Assembly: GCA_021414305.1 (NCBI GenBank)
Contig: JAIOOS010000012.1
Coordinates: 62,001 to 126,000 of the forward strand
Reading direction: 5' to 3'
From: Burkholderiales bacterium
GTDB lineage: Bacteria; Pseudomonadota; Gammaproteobacteria; Burkholderiales; Burkholderiaceae_C
DNA length: 64,000 bases
In this document: in pieces, positions 1 through 8,962 of the stretch
Layout: each line of letters begins with the position of its first letter
Numbering within the stretch: the stretch's first letter is position 1
Translations under genes and position numbers: made by a program
Notes under the pieces: model-generated
Database searches by the model: none
The model's input: only the letters and a program-made list of their open reading frames with translations
Told to the model about the DNA's origin: nothing

Positions 1-2
1 AA

Positions 3-356
3 GCCTCGAGCTTCGACGGCGCCTGGCACGTCACCCTGACCTGCCCGCCGCACAACGCCGAGGACGACGCCAAGGGCTACACCCATCGCTTTGCCGGCCA
101 GGTGGTCGACGGCCAGATGCGCGCTGTCCACGGCAAGGAAGGCGAGCCCGGCTGGCACCTGGTGACCGGCCGCATCGCTGCCGACGGCAGCGCCACGCTG
201 CAGGTCGACGGCATCGTCAACAACGAGAAGTACGCGATCAACAACGCGCAGCGCGGCAAGGCCTACAAGTACAAGGTGAAGGCGCAGTTCGAGGCGAAGT
301 CGGGCAGCGGCGAGCGCCTGACCGGCCGGGTCTGCCACTTCAGCTTCGCCCGCTGA
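3..356 (+). CDS. C-terminal part of an unrecognised protein
   Basis: The reading frame is open from the first bases of the window to a TGA, so only the last 117 or so residues are present and the true start lies upstream. The visible part is hydrophilic, begins around SFDGAWHVTLTC, and alternates short beta-like segments with glycines (GEPGWHLVTGRI, GSATLQVDGIV), ending in CHFSFAR. This looks like a small beta-rich, possibly secreted domain. No catalytic motif or named family was recognised. It is followed after a short gap by a strong Shine-Dalgarno for the next genes on the same strand. Confidence 0.6.
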   Translation, partial: ASSFDGAWHVTLTCPPHNAEDDAKGYTHRFAGQVVDGQMRAVHGKEGEPGWHLVTGRIAADGSATLQVDGIVNNEKYAINNAQRGKAYKYKVKAQFEAKSGSGERLTGRVCHFSFAR

Positions 357-372
357 GCGGCCGGAGGAACCG

Positions 373-393
373 ATGAGCGGTACTTGGCGATGA
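373..393 (+). other. six-codon leader ORF coupled to the LysE gene
   Basis: A perfect GGAGG at 363-367 sits 5 bases before this ATG, ideal spacing, whereas the exporter's own ATG at 390 is 22 bases away from it. The mini-ORF encodes MSGTWR and its stop overlaps the exporter start as ATGA. A ribosome loaded here would finish within six codons and could reinitiate at 390. The sequence shows the geometry; translation is inferred. The alternative is that the exporter starts at TTG 384 and the ATG at 373 is accidental. Confidence 0.35.
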
Positions 394-1034
394 GCCTGGG
401 CGTTTCGGCGCCGGTGCTCGCGGCATTCCTCGCGGCGAGCTTCGTTCTCGCGGTGACGCCCGGGCCGGGCGTCGTCTACATCGTCGCCCGTACGCTCGCC
501 CAGGGCCGCGGCGCCGGCCTGGCCTCGGTTGCCGGCGTGGCCGCCGGCAACCTGTGCAATGCGGTCGGCGCGGCGCTCGGCCTGGCAGCGCTGTTCGCGG
601 TGTCGTCGCTGGCGTTCAGCGTCGTCAAGTTCGCCGGCGCGGCGTACCTGATCTACCTCGGCATCAAGGCGCTGCGCCGGCCGGCCCCGGTCGCCACGCC
701 CGCAGAGTTCGCCGCGCCGCACAAGCGCCGGATCGCGCGCGACGGCTTCCTCGTCGCCCTGCTCAATCCGAAGACGGCCCTGTTCTTCGCCGCGTTCCTG
801 CCGCAGTTCATCGACCAGGCCCACTCAACCGCGCTCCAGGGTGCGGCGCTCGGCGTCGTCTTCGTGCTCATCGCAGCCACCACCGACACGGCCTACGTGC
901 TCGCCGCCCATCTCGCCGGATCGCGCCTGGCCGGCGGCCGGCGCTTCGAAGCGATCGGCCGCTACGCGGCCGCCGCCACCTACTTCGGCCTCGGCCTCTT
1001 CACCGCGGCCACCGGATCGAGAACCCCCCGCTGA
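390..1034 (+). CDS. LysE/RhtB-family amino-acid exporter
   Basis: Inner-membrane translocator of the LysE/RhtB superfamily, which exports amino acids or related small metabolites. The N-terminus carries the family signature TPGPGVVYIVARTLAQGRG at about residues 24-42. Roughly six hydrophobic segments follow, with the conserved LLNPKTALFFAAFLPQF region in the middle. Length (214 residues) is normal for the family. ATG 390 is chosen because it overlaps the stop of the short leader ORF; an in-frame TTG lies two codons upstream at 384. The substrate cannot be read from sequence. The DUF2277 gene follows 34 bases later. Confidence 0.85.
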   Translation: MSLGVSAPVLAAFLAASFVLAVTPGPGVVYIVARTLAQGRGAGLASVAGVAAGNLCNAVGAALGLAALFAVSSLAFSVVKFAGAAYLIYLGIKALRRPAPVATPAEFAAPHKRRIARDGFLVALLNPKTALFFAAFLPQFIDQAHSTALQGAALGVVFVLIAATTDTAYVLAAHLAGSRLAGGRRFEAIGRYAAAATYFGLGLFTAATGSRTPR

Positions 1035-1068
1035 AGTCCGGGCGACGCGGGCGCCCCGAGGAACGACC

Positions 1069-1368
1069 ATGTGCAGGAACATCAGGACGCTGTTCAACTT
1101 CGAGCCGCCCGCCACCGAGATCGAGATCCGTGCCGCCTCGCTGCAGTTCGTGCGCAAGATCAGCGGCTTCAACGTCCCTTCGCGGGCCAACGAAGCCGCC
1201 TTCGACCGCGCCGTCGAGGACGTCGCGGCGGCCGCGCGCAGCCTGATCCAGTCGCTCGTGACCACCGCCGATCCGCGCGACCGCGAGGTCGAGGCGGCGC
1301 GAGCACGGGCCCGCTCGGCCGCCCGCTTCGGCCAGGAAGCGCAGGGCGACGCGCCCGGACGCGCTTGA
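1069..1368 (+). CDS. DUF2277 family protein
   Basis: Small protein of 99 residues starting MCRNIRTLFNFEPPATE, which matches the DUF2277 pattern: conserved MCRNI start, then LQFVRKISGFNVPS and a helical region ending in Arg/Ala-rich sequence. These proteins are common in bacteria and actinomycetes and have no established function. The start is preceded by GAGGAACGACC. It has no signal peptide and is probably cytoplasmic. An Ala/Arg-rich tail (AARARARSAAR) may be a helix. It could be co-transcribed with the exporter upstream. Confidence 0.8.
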   Translation: MCRNIRTLFNFEPPATEIEIRAASLQFVRKISGFNVPSRANEAAFDRAVEDVAAAARSLIQSLVTTADPRDREVEAARARARSAARFGQEAQGDAPGRA

Positions 1369-1494
1369 ACCGAGAAATAGCCAACGAAGCGGGCGCTTCT
1401 CGTCCTTGCCAGCGCCGGTTCATGGAGGCAGACTGCCGAGGCTCGCCCGCAGCACGACATGCAAGAACCCGCGGCGCGAACCAGGGAGACCACC

Positions 1495-1977
1495 ATGAAG
1501 ACTGCCCCGATGCTGCTTTCGCTCGCCGTCCTGCTGAGCGCGGCGAGCGGCGCCTCGGCGCAGGCCACGCAGGCCCACAAGCTCGGCTGGCTGCAGGGCT
1601 GCTGGGCGGCGGTGGACCAGGAGCGCGCGGTCGAGGAGCAGTGGATGGCGCCGCGCGGCAAGACGATGATCGGCTCGAGCCGCACCGTCCAGGGCGCGAG
1701 CCTCGTCGGCTACGAATTCATGATGATCCGCGAGCAGGGCGACCGCTACGCGATCGAGGTGCGCCCCTCGGGCCGCGCACCCGTCGTCTTCAACCAGGTT
1801 TCGCTCACCGATTCGAGCGTCGTGTTCGAGAACCTGAAGCACGGCTATCCGCAGAAGATCGGCTATCGCCGCGACGGCGAGAACTCGCTCTCGGCGTGGA
1901 TCGAAGGCAGCCGCAACGGCGTCTCGCGCCGCTTCGTGTTCCCTTACCGGCAGGTCGTCTGCGCCGGCAGCGCCTGA
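1495..1977 (+). CDS. DUF6265-type secreted protein
   Basis: Protein of 160 residues with a clear signal peptide (MKTAPMLLSLAVLLSAASGASAQA, predicted cleavage after ASAQA), so exported to the periplasm. The mature part begins HKLGWLQGCWAA and includes EQWMAPRGKTMIGSSR, the pattern of lipocalin-like DUF6265 proteins, predicted beta-barrel folds of unknown role. The start follows AGGGAGACCACC. It is convergent with lolD, whose stop is 20 bases away. No ligand can be assigned. Confidence 0.8.
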   Translation: MKTAPMLLSLAVLLSAASGASAQATQAHKLGWLQGCWAAVDQERAVEEQWMAPRGKTMIGSSRTVQGASLVGYEFMMIREQGDRYAIEVRPSGRAPVVFNQVSLTDSSVVFENLKHGYPQKIGYRRDGENSLSAWIEGSRNGVSRRFVFPYRQVVCAGSA

Positions 1978-1990
1978 GGCGCTTCGCGCC
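1978..1990. terminator. small hairpin between convergent genes
   Basis: GGCGC-TTC-GCGCC, a 5-bp perfect stem with a 3-base loop, lies directly between the stop of the DUF6265 gene and the stop of lolD. It is positioned to act for both strands, but there is no T-run, so terminator function is only suggested. Confidence 0.3.
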
Positions 1991-1996
1991 GGCGCG

Positions 1997-2690
<694 letters not shown>

Positions 2691-2698
<8 letters not shown>

Positions 2699-3947
2699 AG
2701 CGCAAGGCCTCGGCGGGTTTCAGCCGGCTCGCGCTCCAGCTCGGGTAGAGCGTGGCGAGAAAGGCGAGCAGCAGCGAGATCAGCGCGATGGGCACGATGT
2801 CGCCCTGCTGCGGATCGCTCGGCATGCGGCTGATCAGGTAGACGCTGCCCGGCAGGAAGCTGATGTGCAGCAGCCGCTCGATCGCCGGCACGATGACGTC
2901 GATGTTGCAGGCGACGACGAGGCCGAGGAGCACGCCGCCCAGCGTGCCGATCACGCCCGAGGCGGCGCCCTGGACCATGAAGATGCCCATCACCGAGCGC
3001 GGCGTCGCCCCCAGCGTGCGCAGGATCGCGATGTCGGCACGCTTGTCGGTCACCGTCATCACCAGGGTCGAGACCAGGTTGAACGCGGCCACCGCGACGA
3101 TCAGCGTCAGGATGATGAACATCAGGCGCTTTTCCACCTGCACCGCGGCGAACCAGTTGCGGTTGGTCCGGGTCCAGTCGCGCACCTCGACCTGCGGGCC
3201 GAGGCTTTGCGCCAGCTCGGCGGCGATGCGCGGCGCCTGGTTCAGATCGGCGAGGCGGAGCTGCACCCCGCTCGGCCCTTCGCTGCGAAAGAGGCGCGCG
3301 GCATCGTCGAGATGCACCAGCGCCAGGCCGCTGTCGTATTCGTAGTGGCCGGCGTCGAAGGTGCCGACGACGGTGAGCGACTTCAGGCGCGGCACCACGC
3401 CGGCCGGCGTGACCTGGCCGCCCGGCAGCACGATCGTCACCTTGTCGCCCTCGCGCACGCCGAGCGCGCGGGCCAGCTCGACGCCGAGAACCACGCCCCA
3501 GGCGCCGGGCACGAGGCGGGCGAGCGTGGTGTCCTTGAGCTTCGCGGCGAGGTCGGTGACGGTCGCCTCCTGCTCCGGGACGATGCCGCGGACGATCACG
3601 CCGCGCATGTCGTCGCCGTGCGCGATCAGCGCCTGCGAGACGACGAACGGGGCGGCGCCGACGACCGCGGGGTTCCTGCGCGCCGCGGCCGCGGTCGCCT
3701 GCCAGTCGGCGAGCGCGGCGCCGTCGACGCCGACCACCTCGACGTGCGAGACGATCGAGAGCATGCGGTTCCTCACTTCCTTCTGGAAGCCGTTCATCAC
3801 CGACAGGACGATGATCAGCGCCGCCACGCCGAGGGCGATGCCGAGCATCGAGACGCCCGAGATGAACGAGATGAACCCGTTCTTGCGCCCGGCACGACCG
3901 GCCCGCGTGTAGCGCCAGCCGATCTGCATTTCGTAGGGCCAGTTCAT
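2691..3947 (-). CDS. lipoprotein-releasing ABC permease LolC/LolE, copy nearest lolD
   Basis: Inner-membrane subunit of the Lol lipoprotein-release transporter, 418 residues. Topology is as in the family: one N-terminal membrane segment ([18 protein letters not shown]), a periplasmic domain of about 200 residues, then three C-terminal segments around [25 protein letters not shown]. The start [15 protein letters not shown] is nearly the same as that of the neighbouring paralogue. It sits between that paralogue (12-base gap) and lolD (8-base overlap). LolC and LolE cannot be told apart from sequence alone; the two genes probably supply both halves. Confidence 0.9.
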
Positions 3948-3959
3948 GCCCGGTCCATG

Positions 3960-5213
3960 CTACTCATAGCGCAGCGCCTCCGCCGGCTGCAGCCGGCTCG
4001 CGCGCCAGCTCGGGTAGAGCGTGGCGAGGAACGAGAGCACCAGCGAGACCAGCGCGATCGGCACGATGTCGGCCTGTTGCGGGTCGCTCGGCATGCGGCT
4101 GATGAGGTAGATGCTGCCCGGCAGGAAACTCACGTGCAGCAGCCGCTCGATCGCCGGCACGATGACGTCGATGTTGTACGCCACTCCCAGCCCGAGGAGC
4201 ACGCCGCCCAGCGTGCCGATCACGCCCGAGGCGGCGCCCTGGACCATGAAGATGCCCATCACCGAGCGCGGCGTCGCGCCCAGCGTGCGCAGGATCGCGA
4301 TGTCGGCGCGCTTGTCGGTCACCGTCATCACCAGGGTCGAGACCAGGTTGAACGCCGCCACCGCGACGATCAGCGTCAGGATGATCGAGAGCAGGCGCTT
4401 CTGGATCTGCACCGAGGCGAACCAGTTGCGGTTGGTCTCGGTCCAGTCGCGCACCACCACCTTCGAGCCGAGCGCGTACTCGAGCTCGGCCGCGACCCGC
4501 GGCGCCTGCTCGAGGTCCTTCAGGCGCACGCGCAGGCCGTTCGGGCCGGCGAGCTGAAACAGCTTCATCGCGTCGTCGAGGTGCACCAGCGCCAGGCCGT
4601 TGTCGTACTCGAAATGGCCGGCGTCGAAGGTGCCGGCGACCGTGAGCAGGCCCATGCGCGGCACCACGCCGGCGGCGGTGACGTTGCCTCCGGGCAGGAT
4701 CAGGCTGACCTTCTCGCCTTCCTTGACGCGCAGGGCCTTGGCGAGCTCGACGCCGAGCACGATGTTCGAGCTGTCCGGCGTCAGCTTCGCCAGCACGGCG
4801 CCGGCGTTGGCAGCGAGCTCGGTGACGCCCGCCTCGTCGGCCGGCAGGATGCCGCGGACGACGACGCCGCGCATCTCGTCGCCGCGGGCGATCAGCGCCT
4901 GCGCGGCGACGAAGGGCGCCACGCCCTCGACCTGCGGGTGGCGGCGCACTTCGGACGCGGTCTTCCGCCAGTCGGCGAGCGCCTCGCCGCCGACGCCGGC
5001 GACCTCGACATGCGAGACCACCGAAAGCATCCGGTCGCGCACCTCCTTGCGAAAGCCGTTCATCACCGAAAGCACGATGATCAGCGCCGCGACCCCGAGG
5101 GCGATGCCGGCCATGGACGCGGCCGAGATGAAGGAGATGAAGCGATTGCGGCGCCCCGACCGCCCGGCGCGCGTGTAGCGCCAGCCGATCTGCAGTTCGT
5201 AAGGCCAGTCCAT
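3960..5213 (-). CDS. lipoprotein-releasing ABC permease LolC/LolE, first copy
   Basis: Tandem paralogue of the next gene, 417 residues with the same layout of one N-terminal membrane segment, a periplasmic domain and three C-terminal segments. It differs most in the periplasmic part and is nearly identical around the second membrane segment. It starts [20 protein letters not shown] and is the first gene of the three-gene Lol operon. LolC recruits LolA and LolE binds substrate lipoprotein in E. coli; which role this copy has is not determined. It is divergent from the recJ-side genes, with about 64 bases between starts. Confidence 0.9.
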   Translation of the reverse strand: MDWPYELQIGWRYTRAGRSGRRNRFISFISAASMAGIALGVAALIIVLSVMNGFRKEVRDRMLSVVSHVEVAGVGGEALADWRKTASEVRRHPQVEGVAPFVAAQALIARGDEMRGVVVRGILPADEAGVTELAANAGAVLAKLTPDSSNIVLGVELAKALRVKEGEKVSLILPGGNVTAAGVVPRMGLLTVAGTFDAGHFEYDNGLALVHLDDAMKLFQLAGPNGLRVRLKDLEQAPRVAAELEYALGSKVVVRDWTETNRNWFASVQIQKRLLSIILTLIVAVAAFNLVSTLVMTVTDKRADIAILRTLGATPRSVMGIFMVQGAASGVIGTLGGVLLGLGVAYNIDVIVPAIERLLHVSFLPGSIYLISRMPSDPQQADIVPIALVSLVLSFLATLYPSWRASRLQPAEALRYE

Positions 5214-5277
5214 GCGGCGGGCATGCTACTCGACGCCCTCGCGAGGAGCGGCGCGAAGGCCCTCGGATAATCCGCCC

Positions 5278-6204
5278 ATGCACCTGCTCGTTCCCTTCGC
5301 TTCCGACGATTCGGAAGCCTGCCGGCACGTGCTTCGCGACCTCGCCCTGCCGAACCTCTCGCGCCTCCTGGCCCGGCTCGAGCCCACGGCGCGCGACGAC
5401 GCCCCCGCGAGCACCTTCTCGCCGCCGCACGAGCGGGCGCTGGCCGCCGCCCGCGGCTGGCGGGGCGGCGACGGCGCCCTGCCGTGGGCCGCCCAGGCGG
5501 CGCTTGCCGACGGTGTGGCCGTCGGCGAGCGCGCCTGGGCCCTGGTGACGCCCGCGCACTGGCTGCTCGGCCGCGACCACGCGACCATGCTCGATCCGGT
5601 CGCGCTCGAGCTGGACGAGGCCGAGTCGCGTGCCCTGTTCGCGGCGATCCGCGAGCTGTTCGAGAGTGAGGGCTTCGCCACCGCCTGGGGTGCCCCCGAC
5701 CGCTGGTACGTCGGCCACGACGAGCTCGAAGGCTTCGCCACCGCGTCGCTCGACCGCGTGATCGGCCGCAACGTCGACCGCTGGCTCGGCGAGACCCGCT
5801 CGGCGGTCGGCCGGCGGGTGCGCCGGCTGCAGAGCGAAGCGCAGCTGGTCTTCCACGCGCATCCGGTCAACGAGGCCCGCGAAGCGCGCGACGCGCCGGT
5901 CGTCAACTCGTTCTGGCTGAGCGGCTGCGGCCGGGCGCAGCCGTTCTCCGCCGGCCTGGAACCGAGCGTCGACGCGTCGCTGCGCCAGCCGCTGCTCGCC
6001 GCCGACTGGGCGGCCTGGGCCGAGGCCTGGCAGCGGCTCGACGCCGGCGCGATCGCCGCGGCGGGGCGAAGCGAGGACGCGACGCTCACCCTCTGCGGCG
6101 AGCGCGGCGCGGCCCGCTTCGAAGCAGGCTCGCCAGGCCTGCTGCAACGCCTGCGCCGGCGCTGGAACGCGGCCGAAGCACACACCGTGCTCGAAGGCCT
6201 GTGA
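5278..6204 (+). CDS. conserved uncharacterised protein upstream of recJ
   Basis: 308-residue cytoplasmic protein starting MHLLVPFASDDSEACRHVL. It has no signal peptide or membrane segment. Notable stretches are ERAWALVTPAHWLLGRDHATML, an aromatic-rich WYVGHDELEGF and the NSFWLSGCGR segment near residue 220. The pattern recalls COG4255-type proteins, sometimes labelled phosphoglycerate-mutase-like, which often sit next to recJ in betaproteobacteria; that is from memory and should be treated as tentative. Its stop lies 7 bases before recJ, so the two are probably co-expressed and it may act with RecJ. Confidence 0.65.
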   Translation: MHLLVPFASDDSEACRHVLRDLALPNLSRLLARLEPTARDDAPASTFSPPHERALAAARGWRGGDGALPWAAQAALADGVAVGERAWALVTPAHWLLGRDHATMLDPVALELDEAESRALFAAIRELFESEGFATAWGAPDRWYVGHDELEGFATASLDRVIGRNVDRWLGETRSAVGRRVRRLQSEAQLVFHAHPVNEAREARDAPVVNSFWLSGCGRAQPFSAGLEPSVDASLRQPLLAADWAAWAEAWQRLDAGAIAAAGRSEDATLTLCGERGAARFEAGSPGLLQRLRRRWNAAEAHTVLEGL

Positions 6205-6211
6205 GGACCGC

Positions 6212-7966
6212 ATGGCCGTCCCGCCGCTGACCATCGCCGCCCGCGACGTGCCGCCGCGCACCGCCTGGGCGCTGGAGCAGGCGGGCGTGCATCCGCTGCT
6301 GGCGCGGCTGTTCGCGGCGCGCGGCGTCAAGACCGCCGACGAGCTCGACGACGGCCTCGCCCGCATGCTTCCGCCCGCCGGCCTGCTCGGCGCCGCCGAA
6401 GCGGCCGGGCTGCTCGCCGATGCGATCGGCGCGGGCAGCAGGATCTGCGTCGTCGCCGACTACGACTGCGACGGCGCGACCGCCTGCGCCGTCATGCTGC
6501 GCGGCCTGCGCATGCTCGGCGCCGATCCGGCGACGCTCGGCTACGTCGTGCCCGACCGGCGCATCCACGGCTACGGCCTGACCCCGGCGATCGTCGACCT
6601 CGCCCTCGAGCGCGAAGCGCCCGACGTGCTGCTGACCGTGGACAACGGCATCGCCAGCCTCGAAGGCGTGGCCCACGCCGCGGCGCACGGCCTCACGGTC
6701 GTCATCACCGACCACCACCTGCCCGCGGTCGTCGACGGCGAGGTGCGGCTGCCCGAGGCCGACGTGATCGTCGATCCGAGCCAGCCGGGCTGCAGCTTCG
6801 CGAGCAAGCAGCTCGCCGGCGTCGGTGTCGCCTTCTACGTGCTGCTCGCGCTGCGCGCCGAGCTGCGCGAGCGCGGCGAGTTCTCGCTGGCGGAGCAGCC
6901 GCGCCTCGATGCCCTGCTCGACCTGGTCGCCCTCGGCACGGTCGCCGACGTCGTTCGCCTCGACCGCAACAACCGCTGCCTGGTGGCGCAGGGCCTGAAG
7001 CGGATCCGCGCCGGGCGGATGCAGCCGGGCGTGGCCGCGCTCTTCGCCGCGGCCGGCCGCGACCCGCGCCAGGCGAGCGCCGGCGACTTCGGCTTCGCCC
7101 TCGGGCCGCGGCTCAACGCCGCCGGGCGCCTGGCCGACATGACGCTCGGCATCGAATGCCTGCTCGCCGACGACCCGGCCCGCGCGGCCGAGCTGGCGGC
7201 CACGCTCGACGCGATCAACCGCGAGCGGCGCACGGTCGAGGCCGGGATGCGCGAGCAGGCCGAGTTGCTCGTCGACCGGACCCTGGCCGCCGCCGGCGAG
7301 GTCGACGCCGCCTTCGCCGTCTACGACCCCGATTTCCACGAAGGCGTGGTCGGCATCATCGCCTCGCGCCTCAAGGACCGGCTGCACCGGCCCACCTTCG
7401 TCTTCGCCCTCGGCCAGGACGGCGCGCTCAAGGGCTCGGGCCGCTCGGTCGAGGGCCTGCACCTGCGCGACGCGCTCGACCTGGTGAGCAAGCAGCATCC
7501 GCTGCTGCTGAAGCGCTTCGGCGGGCATGCGATGGCCGCGGGCTGCACGATCGCGCTCGAGTCGCTGGATGTGTTCCGCGGCGCCCTGCAGGAGGCCGCG
7601 CGGGCCCTGAGCACCGCGCCGCCGACGCAGCGCGTCGCCAGCGACGGTCCGCTCGCCCCGGCCGACTGGACCGTGGCGACCGCCCGCCTGATCGACGCCC
7701 AGGTCTGGGGCGCCGCCTTCGAGGCGCCGATCTTCTGCGACGCGGTCGAGGTCGTCTCGCAGCGCCTGGTGGGCGAGAAGCACCTGAAGCTCGCGGTCCG
7801 GCTCGGCGGCGTGGTCCGCGACGCCATCTGGTTCGGCCGGGTCGAGCCCGTCGGCGACCGAATTCGGCTGGCCTACCGGCTCGGCCTGGACAGCTACAAC
7901 GGCCTCGAGCGGCTGCAGATGATGGTCGTCGCCGCCGAGGAAAACCCGCCGCCCCGCACAGCCTGA
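6212..7966 (+). CDS. recJ: single-strand 5'-3' exonuclease RecJ
   Basis: RecJ degrades single-stranded DNA 5' to 3' in recombinational repair and mismatch repair. The 584-residue protein has the DHH-superfamily metal site: DYDCDG at residues 83-88, VDNG, then TDHHLPAV and a later ALGTVADVV. The DHHA1 region contains FGGHAMAAGCTI. An OB-like C-terminal domain follows (LKLAVRLGGVVRDAIWFG). Length is normal. ATG follows GAGGACCGC. It sits directly behind the COG4255-like gene. Confidence 0.93.
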   Translation: MAVPPLTIAARDVPPRTAWALEQAGVHPLLARLFAARGVKTADELDDGLARMLPPAGLLGAAEAAGLLADAIGAGSRICVVADYDCDGATACAVMLRGLRMLGADPATLGYVVPDRRIHGYGLTPAIVDLALEREAPDVLLTVDNGIASLEGVAHAAAHGLTVVITDHHLPAVVDGEVRLPEADVIVDPSQPGCSFASKQLAGVGVAFYVLLALRAELRERGEFSLAEQPRLDALLDLVALGTVADVVRLDRNNRCLVAQGLKRIRAGRMQPGVAALFAAAGRDPRQASAGDFGFALGPRLNAAGRLADMTLGIECLLADDPARAAELAATLDAINRERRTVEAGMREQAELLVDRTLAAAGEVDAAFAVYDPDFHEGVVGIIASRLKDRLHRPTFVFALGQDGALKGSGRSVEGLHLRDALDLVSKQHPLLLKRFGGHAMAAGCTIALESLDVFRGALQEAARALSTAPPTQRVASDGPLAPADWTVATARLIDAQVWGAAFEAPIFCDAVEVVSQRLVGEKHLKLAVRLGGVVRDAIWFGRVEPVGDRIRLAYRLGLDSYNGLERLQMMVVAAEENPPPRTA

Positions 7967-8033
7967 CCCTCGAAATCGTCAGCCTGTCGCGTTTCGCTTC
8001 GCTCCGCCCGGCCGCCACGGCACACTTTCACCC

Positions 8034-8924
8034 ATGGAACTGCATATCACCGGTCTGTCCAAGACCTACGCCAACGGCGTGCGCGCCCTCGACGACGTGA
8101 GCCTGTCGATCCCGACCGGCATGTTCGGCCTGCTCGGGCCGAACGGGGCGGGCAAGTCAACCCTGATGCGAACCCTGGCAACGCTCCAGGATGCCGACCA
8201 CGGCTCTGCCCAGCTCGTCGACGCCGCCCGCGGCACGCACATCAACGTGCTCCGCGACAAGGCGGGCGTGCGCCGGGTGCTCGGCTACCTGCCGCAGGAC
8301 TTCGGCGTCTATCCCAAGGTCAACGCCGAGGACATGCTCGACCACCTGGCGCGCCTCAAGGGCCTGTCGGACCGGAGCGAGCGGAAGCAGGCGGTCGAGA
8401 CCCTGCTGCGCCAGACCAACCTCTGGGACGTGCGCAAGAAGGCGCTCGGCGGCTTTTCCGGCGGCATGCGGCAGCGCTTCGGCATCGCCCAGGCGCTGCT
8501 CGGCGACCCCAAGTTGATCATCGTCGACGAGCCGACCGCCGGCCTCGACCCGGAGGAGCGCACCCGTTTCCACAACCTGCTGGTCGAGATCGGCGAGGAG
8601 GTGATCGTGCTGCTCTCGACGCACATCGTCTCCGACGTCAGCGACCTCTGCCCGCAGCTGGCGATCATGAACAAGGGGAAGCTCTTGACCAGCGGCACGC
8701 CGAAGCAGCTCACCGACGCGCTCGCCGGCAGGATCTGGGAGGCCTCGGTGAACCGGGTCGAGGTCGCGGCCCTGCGCGAGAAGCACAAGGTGATCTCGAC
8801 CCGGCTCTACACCGGCAAGACCACGGTGCACGTCATCGCCGACGCCTCGCCCGGCCCGGAGTTCACGCCGGTCGAAGCGACGCTGGAGGACGCGTACTTC
8901 GCCGCGATCGGCGGCCACGCATGA
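8034..8924 (+). CDS. ABC-2-type transporter ATPase
   Basis: ATP-binding subunit of 296 residues: Walker A GPNGAGKST at 35-43, signature FSGGMRQRFGIAQALL, Walker B LIIVDEPTAGLDPEERTR and a switch histidine in LLSTHIVSDV. The ABC-2/CcmA-like form fits export or membrane-remodelling transporters rather than importers. The C-terminal 70 residues are an accessory domain. Its stop overlaps a short ORF that leads into the fused permease-peptidase gene, its obvious partner. No SBP gene is nearby, in line with an exporter-type system. Confidence 0.88.
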   Translation: MELHITGLSKTYANGVRALDDVSLSIPTGMFGLLGPNGAGKSTLMRTLATLQDADHGSAQLVDAARGTHINVLRDKAGVRRVLGYLPQDFGVYPKVNAEDMLDHLARLKGLSDRSERKQAVETLLRQTNLWDVRKKALGGFSGGMRQRFGIAQALLGDPKLIIVDEPTAGLDPEERTRFHNLLVEIGEEVIVLLSTHIVSDVSDLCPQLAIMNKGKLLTSGTPKQLTDALAGRIWEASVNRVEVAALREKHKVISTRLYTGKTTVHVIADASPGPEFTPVEATLEDAYFAAIGGHA

Positions 8925-8962
8925 GCGCGCACGCCTGCATGCGGCCGGGGGCCTGGCGATGA
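8921..8962 (+). other. 13-codon bridging ORF between ABC ATPase and permease
   Basis: This ORF (MSAHACMRPGAWR) starts with an ATG that overlaps the ATPase stop (ATGA) and ends with a TGA that overlaps the permease-peptidase ATG (again ATGA). Without it the permease start would lie 34 bases from the ATPase stop. It could carry terminating ribosomes across the gap by two reinitiation steps. The last bases TGGCGATGAGC are the same as at the LysE leader ORF. The overlap geometry is seen; the function is inferred. Confidence 0.35.
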
